64,000 bases of DNA from Clostridium sp. NkU-1. GTDB lineage: Bacteria > Bacillota_A > Clostridia > Lachnospirales > Lachnospiraceae. The first letter of the stretch is position 1; every line of letters begins with the position of its first letter. Position numbers and translations under genes: made by a program. This document shows positions 11,439-22,474 of this stretch, in pieces. The notes beneath the pieces were generated by a model. The model ran no database searches, was not told where the DNA came from, and saw nothing but the letters and a program-made list of their open reading frames with translations. The stretch covers positions 1 through 64,000 of the forward strand of contig BBDR01000016.1 in the NCBI GenBank assembly GCA_001312405.1, in the 5' to 3' direction.

Positions 11439-12853
11439 ATGATATACTATAGCTTTTATGATTTACTAGAGAAGTCTTGCCATATTCCATTTAATATAAA
11501 TCAGTTTTACGAAGGGTTAGGGGTATGTTCTCATAATGAAAGTGTTGAAGAAGCAATTAATGATGAAAATAATTCAGTAAGTGTATTATGGAATGAGGTT
11601 GTAAATAGACATAATCTTTTATTTCCATTGTTTTCATCAGAAGATATATTTCAGCCGTTTAAAAGCGAAGTAATTATGTCATTATATGCTTCGTTAAGTT
11701 ATACTACAGCTGAATTTGTGTCTAAAACTGATGTTGCTAATTCTTATATAAAAGTTGATCCAGCTGCTAATTCAAGTATAGATACGCGAAACTCAATAAA
11801 AGCATCAGTAAATACAAATTCCAGAGTTATTGGCAGAACTCCTAATGTCAATATAACTGGTCAATATGTAGAGACTAATTCTTTGCAATATTTTATTCCA
11901 TTTGGTGTTCCTGACAAGGAATTTAAAGTGTTTAATTTATTGGATTTTTATTATTATCAAGAGAAATATACTTCTTGGCCTTTTTATGAAACTAATAAAT
12001 ATGGTATGAATTTGGAAAGCTTAGTAAAAACATATAATCATTTTTTTGAAAAAGATTCATTTGTTGAAAAGGAGGAGGATAATTTTTCAGCATATATATT
12101 TGAAGAACTCTTTCAACCCGTTAGGTTAACGAGTTTTATATCAGACGCTATATTTGCTTTTGGAGATCTATTTTATAAATATCAAGAGCCTGTACGTGAA
12201 CGTACAATACGTTTACTGTGTCCTTTTTATCGATTACCTTTGTCTGTCCAAAAAAATGGATTCCGGAAAATATCTCAATGCACTAAAAAATTACGTCATG
12301 GCATCTGAAAAAGAAAAGAGCATGACTTGGCTGGCCTACTTAAAGGAATTGAATACAGTATTATTTCTGGCATATTGTGTTTTTCCGCTCTTACAAACGA
12401 CCATGGCTAGAGCGTTGTATACTTTAAAACAGGGAGATTTGAAAGCTATGAAAGAGTGTCTTGAAAAATATATTTCAAGCAATTCTACAGAGTTTCCATA
12501 TCATTTAGAAATCGAATGCTACTTAAATAAATTAAAAACACTTGAATATCCTCTTTCACCGAATAAAAAAACGAAATGGTGGCGGTGTGAGTACTAAAAT
12601 CTCTGATCCTCAAGATAAAAAAAGAAATAATAAAGCTATTAAGACGTTTGACATAAATTTAACAAATGGCTTTTATAATCAACCACATATTTATGATTTA
12701 ATAGATTATAGTTCTTTACCCAACAATGTCTGGTCAATTGAAGTATATCTACAAAATCTACAAAGTATATTAGTTAATAATTGTAATTGTGGAGCATCAG
12801 ATCAAACCTATAATTATTTACATTACTTGAGAATGGAAAATAAGGATAATTAA
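11439..12853 (+). CDS. Uncharacterised island protein, about 470 aa
   Basis: A strong ribosome-binding site (GAGGAGGAG) precedes ATG 11439. Joining over A7 12250-12256 and A7 12565-12571 gives one protein of about 470 aa. It is Asn/Ser/Tyr-rich, has no transmembrane segment or signal peptide, and shows no motif I recognise. The centre has a serine/asparagine-rich stretch (near 11730-11870) and the C-terminal half is helical. It is transcribed away from the HerA operon, with 128 bp between the two start codons, so a shared regulatory region is possible. Confidence 0.6.
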
Positions 12854-12967
12854 GTAGTGCGCTAAATAATAAAAAAAATATAAATATCTTAGTATCTAGA
12901 TATAAGAATATTGATTTATTTTAATAAATTTTTGTTTTTATGGCGCATAAAATTTTATACGGTTGTG

Positions 12968-13007
12968 AAAGAGGGAACTGCACACATATTGTGGCAGTTC
13001 CCTCTTT
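12968..13007. terminator. Bidirectional terminator hairpin
   Basis: A perfect 14-bp stem (AAAGAGGGAACTGC / GCAGTTCCCTCTTT) with a 12-nt loop lies between the convergent 470-aa gene and the excisionase gene. It ends in TTT on either strand. Confidence 0.75.
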
Positions 13008-13022
13008 AAGTAACAAGTTGAA

Positions 13023-13208
13023 TTATTTTAAGCCAGATATTGTTTTTAAAAAATTTTCGACGGATGCTTTAGGTATTTTCCAAGGTCTCCCCATCTGAAA
13101 TCCTTTGATTTGATCTGTCTGTAACAGTTCGTATGCTCGATTTCTTCCTATTCTCAAAATTTCACAGAGCTCTTTTACAGAAATAACATCATCATATTGT
13201 TCTAACAT
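13023..13208 (-). CDS. Excisionase-like helix-turn-helix protein
   Basis: 61 aa. The sequence VISVKELCEILRIGRNRAYELLQTDQI followed by GFQMGRPWKIPKASVENFL is the typical MerR-like winged helix of excisionase-family (Xis/HTH_17) proteins, covering nearly the full length. A GGAGATCC stretch precedes the ATG at 13208. In integrative elements such proteins bend att DNA and direct the integrase towards excision. It is about 5 kb from the full-length integrase and convergent with the neighbouring 470-aa gene. Confidence 0.8.
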   Translation of the reverse strand: MLEQYDDVISVKELCEILRIGRNRAYELLQTDQIKGFQMGRPWKIPKASVENFLKTISGLK

Positions 13209-13388
13209 ATTTGGATCTCCTTTAAAATTTATTTTATTAAATAGTTACAAATCTTCTAACAATTTAATAAATTAGGAAGCAATAAAAAGCTATAGAAATC
13301 CTTATGATAAATTTAAAGGGAAGGTACAGATAGTTATGAATATTAATGTGAGTTAGATGAAACAGAGTATAAAGCAAAGCCAGATAAA

Positions 13389-15882
13389 ATGGAAATGGCT
13401 AAAATAAGTAAAAGAATTTCAAAAAGACCAGTTAATTTATCGCTGGAGGAATTGGCCTCATATGTGGGTAATGATGGTTGCTCATTTTGCCCGGCAGTAT
13501 TTTATAATGGAGAAAGAAAGTCAGATGCATTTAATGAAATGCAAGTATTTGCTCTTGATTTTGATTCAGAGGTTACTTTTGAAATAATAAGAACCAGAGC
13601 AGAGAAATATGACTTACCAATTGCGTTTGCGTATCATACGTTTAGCTCTACAGAGTCATTGGAACGATTTAGAGTCGCATTTATTCATGAATGTCCTGTA
13701 AGTAATGCTAATGCAGCAAAGGTAATATTAGCATTATTAATTGAAATATTTCCGGATGCTGATGGACAATGTAAAGATGTTTCTAGAATGTTCTTGGGCG
13801 GTAAAGGTCTGATATTTTTCCAAGAAGAAACGTTTAATATAGCAGGTTTGGCACTACAATATCAAAAATACGAATACATTACTAACTATTCTAATTATTC
13901 CAGAAGGATTAAAGGATTCGCAAAAAAAGAACAAAGTGGCCTTAAATGGTTCGTATTTAGTAATCGAACGCGCATCACAACTTGGTAGGATTGAAGATTT
14001 TTCGGAAGAACCTATTTATATTATAATAGGAAATGACGTAAAATCTTCATTTTTTATTAAAATGACATCCTACCAGACTGATAAGCGCGATAATAAGGTA
14101 TTAAGTGATCAAATAAGGGTTAAATGGACAGGAAACGAAAAAAAAGTGTGCATTATATAAGGACTTTCTAAATGGTGGAGAGCTTGAACATAATGAAAAA
14201 TTTTTGCTATTGACCAATTTTGTTAATATAAGAGGAGGAAGGAGTAAATTCCTTTCATATATTGAAAACAGGGGTGATGATCTAGAAGAGTGGAGTTTCT
14301 ATTTTGGATATGCTAAATCCATGGGATATAAACCGCAGTCTTGTGAGAATGGTTGCAAGTATTGCAGCTATTGTAATCATAAATCAAATATGTTGCTGAC
14401 AATAGCAGAAAAAGAGAAGATTCAGAGGTTAGATGATTCCAAGCAATATGTCAGTGTGGAAAAGGTGTATGCTCATATAGAAAGCTGTCTAAAAGACGCT
14501 ATGAGCGAGATTAGAAAGGGGTTATATCTAATTCCAGCCCAGACGGCCTCCGGTAAGACCCAGGCATATTGTGATCTTGTAAAATCTCTAAATAATGAGA
14601 AGGTTATAATTGCAGTTCCTACCAATTTATTAAAACAACAAGTCGCAGAAGAATTACATATACGAGGCATTGATGCTGTAGTTACCCCCTCCATTGACGA
14701 AATGAATGTGCCAAAGGAACTGGTTGATGAGGTCAAATATTATTATGACATTGGAATAAGCAGTATGGCAGCTAAAGTATTGAGAAGGTTTATGATTGAC
14801 CACGAGGATGATATGAGTCCAGAAATAATTTTGACAGTTCAAAAATGTAAGGAGTATTTAAGTTTTTTTTCCAATATAACAAAATTCGAATGTATTGTTA
14901 CTACTCATGCCAGGCTAATTACCTTCTCAGAAGATGAATTGAAGAATTATACCGTTATTATAGATGAGGATATTTTATTATATTTTTTTTAAAAGTATAA
15001 AGAGAGTCAGCTTAAAATCCGTAGAAAAAGTACTGAGTTGGGATCACTGCCCTATGGCATTAAATGCATTATTGTCACAGATAAAAGATACAAAAGACAA
15101 TGCTTATATAAAAGTGAGGCCAATGCTAGAAGGAGCTGTAATTTCAGAAGAAGATATCTATAAATTTGGTATATCAGAAAACGTTAATGATTTACTACAG
15201 GCCTCCGTCTATTTCAAAGAAAAAAAATGGTGAGGTGCAATACTTCTGTCCCAAGATGTTACCTAAAGCAAAATACATTATTTTATCTGCCTCATTGTCA
15301 CCAGAACTATACAGAGAATATTTCCGCGGTTGGTATGTTAAGGAATATCCAAGGCTGATAGCACAATATTCAGGTCGCTTATTGCAATATTCAGCTCATT
15401 CCATGAGCCGGAAAGATATATCTAGAAGAGGTTTCAAGGTTTTCCAGGCAGTTAAGGACATTTGTGGTGATATTCCAATAATAACATTCAAAGCACTGGG
15501 ACAGGGGTATAATAAATATAATCTTCATTTTGGAAATACTGAGGGAATAAATGCTTTTACAGGTAAGAACATTGCTGTAGTAGGCACTCCACATAATACA
15601 GAAGCAGTTTACAAGTTAATTGCATGTCACTTAGGAATTGATGTTTGTGACGCACTGCATTGGCAAATAATAGAATATGGAGGCTATAAATTTGGGTTCA
15701 CCACATACAATAATCCGTTATTACGGGAAATACAGCTCTATTTTATTAAAAGTGAACTAGAGCAGAGCATCGGGCGTGCCAGACTACTAAGGTTTCCGTG
15801 TACTGTTTACCTGTTTTCAGATTTTCCCTGTGAACAGGCTGAACTGATACAGGATGAATATATAAAAGATATTGAGCAGTGA
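13389..15882 (+). CDS. Primase-helicase replication protein of the element
   Basis: Joined over A7 13922-13928, A8 14138-14145, T8 14983-14990 and A8 15220-15227 (each one extra base) it encodes about 829 aa. The N-terminal 200 residues contain FALDFDSE, an acidic DFD signature, and FRVAFIHE, resembling primase-polymerase-like domains of mobile elements. A cysteine cluster (about 14340-14380, CENGCKYCSYC) suggests a zinc-binding or Fe-S site. The helicase part has Walker A AQTASGKTQ, a DExD-like VIIDED, and motif VI EQSIGRARLLRF near the C terminus. The likely role is autonomous replication initiation of the excised element. A stop codon lies just upstream of the ATG at 13389. Confidence 0.7.
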
Positions 15883-16472
15883 GGTATATGAAAATAAGGT
15901 GTTTACGCGCCGTATTATAGTATCTTACTTTTTTTAATTGAAATAATAAAGAATATTGTTAAATGGCATATAGTTTGGGATAATCAGTTTGGATTTTAGA
16001 AAGCTGATTATATAAATAGAGAGCTAAAAAAACGGGGTTAAAGGTTGTTCTATATGCTTATTATGAATGCAGACATAGCTGCAATGCTAAATATAATGTG
16101 TTATATATACTGCGGGCTCTCAGATATAACTACAAAAGATAAAAGAAGCCTTCTTTTATTTTTTTAACTATATATTATATCGATGTATATCTGCAGCATG
16201 TCTGTATGAGGAACATAGGAACGTAGAAAACCGTAGTATGGGAAGCTGCGGTTTTTTTGTTGCCTTACAATATTATTGTGTAAGGATTGAAGCATCTGAT
16301 TATATATTATTTATTTGATACTGTTATCTGCTGTCAGTATTAACAATATTAACAAGTAAGGAGGGGGATATGTAAGGTAATAGAATAGAAATCAGGAGGA
16401 AAAATAAGGAGAATGACAGAAGAAATAGTATTCGTGAAACTCTTATAATAGGAAGACAAAGGAGGAGGATTC
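15883..16472 (+). other. Intergenic region with terminator-like hairpin
   Basis: About 590 bp, AT-rich, after the primase-helicase gene. The only clear structure is a hairpin at 16229-16259 (AAACCGTAG / CTGCGGTTT, 7-nt loop) followed by seven Ts, a good intrinsic terminator. Near-direct repeats of ATATATTAT occur. No coding frame is supported. A replication origin for the element could lie here, but I see no iterons. Confidence 0.5.
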
Positions 16473-16739
16473 ATGGATGCAAAAGATTTTTATGGTATAT
16501 ACCGGGATCTGGCAGAAGTGTTTGGAGAAGAAATTACAATCCGTATTTATGAGCATCTTCATGGATTGCAGGTTACATTCCCAGTTAAGTTATATAGCAG
16601 ATCGTATATAGAAAAACAGATAAAAGAACGCTATGACGGAACAAATGGAAAAACTCTGGCAAAAGAACTTGGGTATACAGAAAGATATTTCAAGAAAATC
16701 TTAATTACCGCTAAGCAGAGCGAGGGAATGTTTCCATAA
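16473..16739 (+). CDS. Mor-family transcriptional activator-like protein
   Basis: 88 aa with an AAGGAGGAGG ribosome-binding site. The layout EDLAEVFGEEITIRIYEHLHG at the N terminus, then IEKQIKERYDGTNGKTLAKELGYTERYFKKIL, matches the Mu Mor/C activator family found widely in Clostridia elements: a dimerisation region followed by a helix-turn-helix. It is probably a regulator of element genes. It stands alone, closed by a terminator directly downstream. Confidence 0.75.
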   Translation: MDAKDFYGIYRDLAEVFGEEITIRIYEHLHGLQVTFPVKLYSRSYIEKQIKERYDGTNGKTLAKELGYTERYFKKILITAKQSEGMFP

Positions 16740-16766
16740 GAATAAGGTATGGGAGAACTGAATAGA

Positions 16767-16812
16767 GGATGCCCTTCTTTGAGCTAGGGCTCAATATTTG
16801 GGCATCCTTTTA
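16767..16812 (+). terminator. Terminator after Mor-like gene
   Basis: GGATGCCC (16767-16774) pairs with GGGCATCC (16800-16807) followed by TTTT. The loop contains a second small hairpin, GAGC/GCTC. It separates the Mor-like gene from the convergent repressor gene. Confidence 0.75.
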
Positions 16813-16882
16813 TCTCATGATATTTTCCATACCACCCTGTTTATTTATAACAAGAGCATCTTAATTCTGAAAACAATAGAGT

Positions 16883-17256
16883 TTAAGTTTGATTTTTGAA
16901 GTCGTTTTCTATTTCCTCTAGTGCTTTTACAAAAGCCAGCACGGCCTTTATCTGCTCCGGATTCAATTTTTCTATTTGTAAAATGGCTTTTTTTATGGAT
17001 ATCTGATAAGGTCTTATTTTTTTCCTGACACTTTTAACTTGGGTTCTGTTCCGTACAAAATCCAGGCTGAACTGTATCCGTATTTTTCTTCAATTAATGT
17101 AGCAAGTGCCTGGGACATATTAGAGTTCCGCCCATTTAAGAGTGCAGATATGTAACTCTCTGTTACTCCGATCTCTCCAGACAAATCTTTTTGCTTTAAA
17201 TGGTTTTCATCAAGTATCAACCTTATTCTTTCACTTAAATTCAAATTGGTCACCAC
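16883..17256 (-). CDS. XRE-family helix-turn-helix repressor
   Basis: About 123 aa after correcting T7 17017-17023 and T7 16988-16994. The N-terminal XRE helix-turn-helix reads SERIRLILDENHLKQKDLSGEIGVTESYISALLNGR. It is followed by a WILYGTEP turn and a C-terminal helix pair (AILQIEKLNPEQIKAVLAFVKALEEIE) typical of Clostridia element repressors. It is transcribed away from the GTPase cluster, across an intergenic region with three copies of AACTNAATTCARt, the likely operators. It probably represses both its own gene and the rightward operon, like a lysogeny-type switch. Confidence 0.85.
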
Positions 17257-17280
17257 CTTTGTTCAAAATAATATCATAGT

Positions 17281-17344
17281 AACTTAATTCAGTCAAGAAT
17301 GTAAAGTTGACAACTAAATTCAATCATGATAAACTAAATTCAGT
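17281..17344. promoter_or_regulatory. Three phased operator repeats of the XRE repressor
   Basis: AACTTAATTCAGT (17281), AACTAAATTCAAT (17312) and AACTAAATTCAGT (17332) start 31 and 20 bp apart, close to three and two helical turns. The third copy lies in the imperfect palindrome AAACTAAATTCAGTTT. They sit between the divergent repressor and the rightward operon and overlap the promoter, which is the expected design for cooperative repression. Confidence 0.7.
17307..17335 (+). promoter_or_regulatory. Candidate promoter of the rightward operon
   Basis: A perfect TTGACA -35 box (17307-17312) is followed after 17 bp by TAAACT as a -10 box. The second and third operator repeats overlap both elements, so repressor binding would exclude RNA polymerase. 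Confidence 0.55.
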
Positions 17345-17372
17345 TTAGAATTCTTGGCTAAAAGGAGGGTAT

Positions 17373-17510
17373 ATGGAACCTACTGAGAAGGATATTGTAA
17401 TAAAAAAGATTATAAATATGCCAGTAGAACAGGTGGAAAAGGTATTGATTTTTATTGCGGGCCTGGAGGCCGGCAGCGGTTTTAGTGGAGAGAAGAAAGA
17501 GGCAGACTAA
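17373..17510 (+). CDS. 45-aa leader protein of the GTPase operon
   Basis: A small gene too short for usual cut-offs. AAAGGAGG lies 6 nt upstream of ATG 17373. The product, beginning MEPTEKDIVIKKIIN, is a short amphipathic helical protein with a hydrophobic centre (VEKVLIFIAGLEAG). Its VEKVLIFIAGLE resembles the C-terminal helix of the XRE repressor encoded divergently (IKAVLAFVKALE), so it could be an antirepressor-like partner. That is inference from a short similarity. Confidence 0.6.
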   Translation: MEPTEKDIVIKKIINMPVEQVEKVLIFIAGLEAGSGFSGEKKEAD

Positions 17511-17544
17511 TAACAGGGTTAATGATACGTGAGGGAGGATCAAC

Positions 17545-18745
17545 ATGAGTGATACAAAAGATTTTTTTGATGGATTGGAAAAATCAGGGATCAAAGTCAA
17601 TGAAAATCAAAAGAAAGCTATACGGGATAAACTCAATCAGGTACTGACCTATGAACCCAGAATCGGAGTGTTTGGTAAGACGGGAGTAGGAAAGTCCTCT
17701 CTTTGTAATGCATTGTTCGGCAGAGATATTTGTGCCATAAGTGATGTGGAGGCATGTACCAGAGATACAAAAGACGTTCTTTTGAACCTTGATGGCAAAA
17801 AGGGAATTAAGCTGATTGATGTTCCGGGTGTAGGAGAGAGCAGTAAGAGGGATATCGAATATAGGGAACTGTATAAAAAGCTACTCCCTGAGTTGGATTT
17901 AGTTTTATGGCTTATTAAAGCGGATGACAGAGCAATGGCTTCGGATGAACAATTTTATAAAGAAATTGTAAAGCCACATATTGATCAGGACAAGCCATTT
18001 TTCTTTGTATTGAATCAAGTAGATAAAATAGAACCATTTCGTGAATGGAATGAGGAAACGCACGAACCAGGACCGAAGCAATATCAGAATATTCATCGGA
18101 AAGCGGATGATGTTGCAGCATTTTTTGGAGTTGCATCCTCCATTATTGTTCCGGTTTCAGCCAATGAAAAATATAATTTGACAAAGCTCGTTGATGAGAT
18201 GATCTATGCACTTCCGAAAGAAAAAAAGATTACTGTTTTTAATCAGGTAGATGAGAGATTTCAATCAATGGAAGCGGAGGTTGAGGTTAAAAAAATCTTT
18301 ATTGGAAGTTGTTGGCGAGACTGTAGGCAAGGTAGTAGAAAAAACTGGAGAGGTTGTTATAAAACTTCTGGATAATGCAAAAGAAAGACTTGGTGATTTG
18401 CTTGGTAGGTTTTCATTTGGCAGAAGGGGAGGGTGTTATATTACAACCGCTGTATGCGAATTTTATGGAAAACCTGATGATTGCCATGAACTGACTCAAT
18501 TCCGGAAGTTTCGAGACGAGTGGCTTGCCAAACAGGAAGGTGGAGATGAACTGATTCTTAAATATTATAAGTATGCACCTTCTATCGTAAAAAAGATTGA
18601 TTCAAAAGAAGATAGGGAGAAGGTGTACAGAGCCCTTAATGAGACTTATATAATACCTTGTGTAAACTACATAGATCATAAGCTTTATGAGGATTGTAAA
18701 ATTTTATATCTGGAGATGCTTGATGAGATGAGAAAGGTATTATAA
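17545..18745 (+). CDS. Era/YfjP-like GTPase with C-terminal CYITTAVC domain
   Basis: About 399 aa after correcting A7 18289-18295. The GTPase domain holds G1 GKTGVGKSS (about residue 44), G3 DVPGVGES, G4 NQVDK and a G5-like VSAN. A linker carries an amphipathic helix (VVGETVGKVVEKTGEVV). The C-terminal 110 residues begin with the cysteine motif GGCYITTAVC and contain many charged helices. This GTPase plus CYITTAVC combination recurs in bacteria with unknown function. Good ribosome-binding site (GGGAGG). It leads an operon with a second GTPase, zinc-ribbon membrane proteins and a secreted protein. Confidence 0.8.
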
Positions 18746-18748
18746 GTG

Positions 18749-19462
18749 ATGGAGTTAGATGTGAAAATAGAATATCTGGCTTCCATTGAGGAATTGATTG
18801 ATAGGCACTCTGGTTTTGAGTTTTTGAAAAAAAGTAGATTTGAAGAATCAGAGTGCAAGCTGTTGGATTATAAATGGTATGCCATCACATGAGATACAGG
18901 TACTATTTCTAGGGAAAACGGGTTATGGTAAATCAACTACTATTAATCGACTAGTAGGTAGAGATGTACTTGAAACATCAGACATCGAGGTTTGCACCAG
19001 GTTCTACATTCTGTAGAATACAAAATTAATGAATCAGATTTTTATTTTTCCTTTAATGATTTTCCGGGGATTGGTGAAGAAGCACAGGCGGACATCAAGT
19101 ATATGGAATGGTATAAAGAAATGCTTAATTACTCTCATTGTGTTGTTTATATATTGAGAGCAGATCAAAGAGACTATGCTTTAGATGAGGCTTTGTTTCA
19201 TTCCTTGTTTCCCCAGAGATCAGATAAGGAAAAGGTGATTATTGCATTAAATTTTGCTGACAAGGTGGAGCCTCTAAATCGGATTGGGGAAATTACAGAG
19301 GAACAAAAGATAAATTTACAGAAAAAGATCAGAAGTATTAAGAGACTGTTTGGGACATCTCAAGTTATGTATTATAGTGCGTTGGATGAAATGAATTTTA
19401 ATATTCTTGTAAGTAAAATTATTCAAGTTGTAAAGCGGGAAATAAAAACAAAATTGAATTAG
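18749..19462 (+). CDS. Second small GTPase, Era/YfjP-like
   Basis: About 237 aa when joined over A7 18827-18833 and a lost base near 18998 (GG). G1 is LGKTGYGKST, G3 is DFPGIGEEAQAD, G4-like is NFADK, and the C terminus ends with VSKIIQVVKREIK. It lacks the CYITTAVC tail of the preceding gene and begins 3 nt after its stop codon. Two adjacent paralogous GTPases suggest hetero-dimerisation. The function is unknown. Confidence 0.75.
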
Positions 19463-19513
19463 TATAGGAACACATACAATACAGTTTAATAGATAAAACA
19501 GGAGGGGCGTAAT

Positions 19514-20106
19514 ATGTACTGCAGTAATTGTGGGAAACAATACGATGGAAATTTTTGCCCGGATTGTGGGTTTGCCTCACAAAATACTAACGAAAATTTT
19601 CAAAGTAGTAACAGTGAAGATCTTGGACTTAGTGATTCCAAGGAAAGTAATAAGGAATTTTCAGACAAGGCAATAGAGGGTGATGATTACGAGTTTAACG
19701 ATTTAGAGAAGGTGATCAATAGGTTATGCAGCATTTTCGAAATTCCTAAACTGACGGAAGACCAGTACAGAAACACAATTATCAAAAGAACTCTGGCAGA
19801 ATTTTTGTTATGTGTGCCTCTGGTGATTTGGCTATTCTGGTTATCATATATTTCTTATAAGAATGCTGGTTTTTTTAACAGCGGTTATTGTTTTCATATT
19901 GCTTTTTGTCGTTTTTACTATTGTTTGTTGGATCTTGGGATTGGGAAAATCTCAAAAAAAGGCTGGATAAATATGATCGGATTAAGAACGAAGTAGGAAA
20001 AGAAGCAGCTGTCCTTTCATTAGAATCAGGTCATAGTTTTAATCCAGGTTGTATTTTTGCGATTGCTTTGGTCTTGTTATTATTGGTTCTCATGTCATTT
20101 TGTTAA
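19514..20106 (+). CDS. Zinc-ribbon membrane protein
   Basis: About 196 aa after removing one base in T7 19870-19876 and in A7 19954-19960. The N terminus is a zinc ribbon, YCSNCGKQYDGNFCPDCG. A low-complexity Ser/Asn/Asp linker follows. Then come two adjacent transmembrane segments (FLLCVPLVIWLFWLSYI and a Val/Ile/Phe-rich one), a charged cytoplasmic helix and a final hydrophobic segment (IFAIALVLLLLVLMSF). AGGAGGGG ribosome-binding site. It is a likely membrane partner of the GTPases, inferred from operon position. Confidence 0.65.
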
Positions 20107-20511
20107 ATGAAAAAGATTGTATTGAAATTTAGGGGGATTTTTAACAGGCATAGCAACGTAGTAAAAGGCAATGTAATGATTATAATTATTTGTATGCTTA
20201 TGTATCTATGCAATGAACTCTATTTTAAAAGAAGTTTTAGCAGTATTTGGATACATGGATATTTTAATGATTGCTTGGCTGGGATTATTCTTTTAGCCTA
20301 TGTCCAAATAGTATTTTTACTGTTTTTCACTAAAGAAATTTCATTTACACAAACAATAGTATTAGTGTTTTTTTCGGGGATTTACTGGGAGTTTATTGCA
20401 CCATTATATAGATTGGAGGCAGTCACAGATTATAGAGATATTATTGCTTATGAGCTTGGTGGGATAATTTGCTTTATGATTAACAAAAGAATTATTGGGA
20501 GAAAAAAATGA
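20107..20511 (+). CDS. Small integral membrane protein
   Basis: 134 aa, intact. The start ATG follows the stop TAA of the previous gene directly, indicating coupling. Three to four hydrophobic segments are visible (VMIIIICMLMYLCNELY, LAGIILLAYVQIVFLLFF, TIVLVFFSGIYW, IIAYELGGIICFMI), a VanZ-like arrangement without a motif I can assign. It overlaps the next gene by four bases. Confidence 0.6.
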   Translation: MKKIVLKFRGIFNRHSNVVKGNVMIIIICMLMYLCNELYFKRSFSSIWIHGYFNDCLAGIILLAYVQIVFLLFFTKEISFTQTIVLVFFSGIYWEFIAPLYRLEAVTDYRDIIAYELGGIICFMINKRIIGRKK

Positions 20512-22454
20512 AGTGTTTAAAATGTGGATATGAATTAAAAGATGGCGAGAAATTCTGCTCCGAGTGTGGTGAAAGGTCAGCAGAAAGCTGCCCCAAATGT
20601 GGGAAATTGTTGACAGAAGGGATGAAATTTTGTGTTAATTGTGGATACTCCCTTATACAGGAAAAGAATCAGATCATTCGGCCTGAAAGAACAAAAGAAA
20701 GCTTTATTGAAGAACTAAAACAGCTATCACAACGGGATAGCAACAGTAAAGCTGTTTTGGCAATGTTTGGAACTAAGATATTTAGTAAATATTTATATCC
20801 GTTCTTATTAGAGGGTGAAGAATTAGTTACCATGGATTTTATACAGTCAAAGCTGCTCTTTGCAAGACACAGGAAAGAATTTGTTGCTTTGACAAACCAG
20901 AGGGTTATTAAGTTTGAAAAAAATGAGATACTGCAAGCCCAGAATAGAGATCTGTTTCTTACCTGAACTAAAGACGGTTGATGCAGATGAACCTTCCAAT
21001 GCGGTGACTGGTACTTTCGTAGGCGAAAAGCTCACTGTTAAATGTTTAGACAAGGAGATATGTATGCGTATGGTGGGGAAAGGATCAGCAAAAGGGTTTA
21101 AAGGCAGAATACTAGAAGAGAGGGAACGATCTGATACAGACCCTAGTATACGGAAAATTCCCAATAGTGAAATAAATCAGATAAAGAAAAAAACTGAGAA
21201 AAACAATAGGAAATCAGGAAGGAAAATTATTGGATTTGTATCTGTAGCAGTGTTCGTTGTCATTGCAGCAGTGATTATAGGAAGCGGGAACAGTACATAT
21301 GAACTGTCAGGATATCTTCCTCTTGCCAGGGCTGACGTAATAAAGTTTATTAATAAACATCAATTGAAAAAAGATGAGACGGATAATATTTATAAAAATG
21401 ATGAACTGGCAGTGGTGTTAAATGAAAATGGTAATATTGAGGTATTACTAATATCATCTGCAGATTATTCTCTTTATGGTTTGACGGTTGGCAGTGAATT
21501 CAATTTGGAAAGAGAAGGAAAACAACTGACAGAACATAATTACGGTTATATTGCGGATGTAGATAATACGATAATTTACGGAATAATGAGTGGAAGCGAT
21601 ATGCCAGGAGGGGACAGGCAGATTGGTATTGTATTAAATAATGAAGATTTGATAACGGAAATTTTATATATGGCTTCTGGCTCTCAATCTATCATGGACT
21701 CTATTAAGAGTATGGATAATGGTGAAATGGGTACAGAGGAATCCAAGAATGATTCTAGCTCAGTTTTAGATACTGGAAGAGAAAATAGTAACAGCGAAAC
21801 TTTGGCGCCTCTGACGTTAGAAAAAGTGTTTGATAATTCAGTGTATATATCTGATACAACTGGTACTGGAATGATTTTAGGTAATAACAATAATGTTTCT
21901 TATATTCAGTTTTTTTAATCAATCCGGAATATTATGGGATGGAACGCTTGCAGGGTATGCACCTATGGAACATGGAGGGTTGCAGTTAAGAATGAACGGC
22001 TATGATTACCCTGCAGCAATTCAAAGCTGGATAGAGATCACATGGAGTTCTTCGGAACAGGCAGCATTTCCAGAGGTGCATGTGCAAGGTAACAATGGTA
22101 TGGCGTATAGTGGAAAATATTCATTTTCTCATATGCTGACAGAGGAAGAAAAAAGACATGAGTACAGTTTCGAAAGGGGATCCATCAGATGAATATATTT
22201 TACCAGATAGTAATTCCAGATATATGGATGTAAATGATATAAACGGCATGTCCAAAGAGGAGTTACGTTTAGCCAGGAATGAGATATATGCAAGGCATGG
22301 GAGAATATTTAGCTCCTCGGATTTAAATGACTATTTTAATAGTATGGCTTGGTATGTTGGATGTGTATCTGCAGAGGAGTTTGATGATTCCGTTTTAAAC
22401 GAGTACGAAAAATCGAATCTGGATTTAATTAAGAGCATTGAAGGAACAAAATAA
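20508..22454 (+). CDS. Double zinc-ribbon, single-span protein with YARHG domain
   Basis: About 647 aa once A7 20917-20923, T7 21910-21916 and a G4 near 22174 are each shortened by one. The N terminus has two zinc ribbons (CLKCGYELKDGEKFCSECG and CPKCGKLLTEGMKFCVNCG). A PH-like domain follows (FVALTNQRVIKFEK), then one transmembrane helix (IIGFVSVAVFVVIAAVIIG) near residue 240, and a large extracytoplasmic part. The C terminus is a YARHG domain (LRLARNEIYARHGRIF...AWY), which is known from extracellular Clostridia proteins. Start overlaps the previous gene. Role unknown; it looks like a sensor or envelope-spanning component of this cluster. Confidence 0.75.
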
Positions 22455-22474
22455 CAAAAGGTGAGGTACATACT

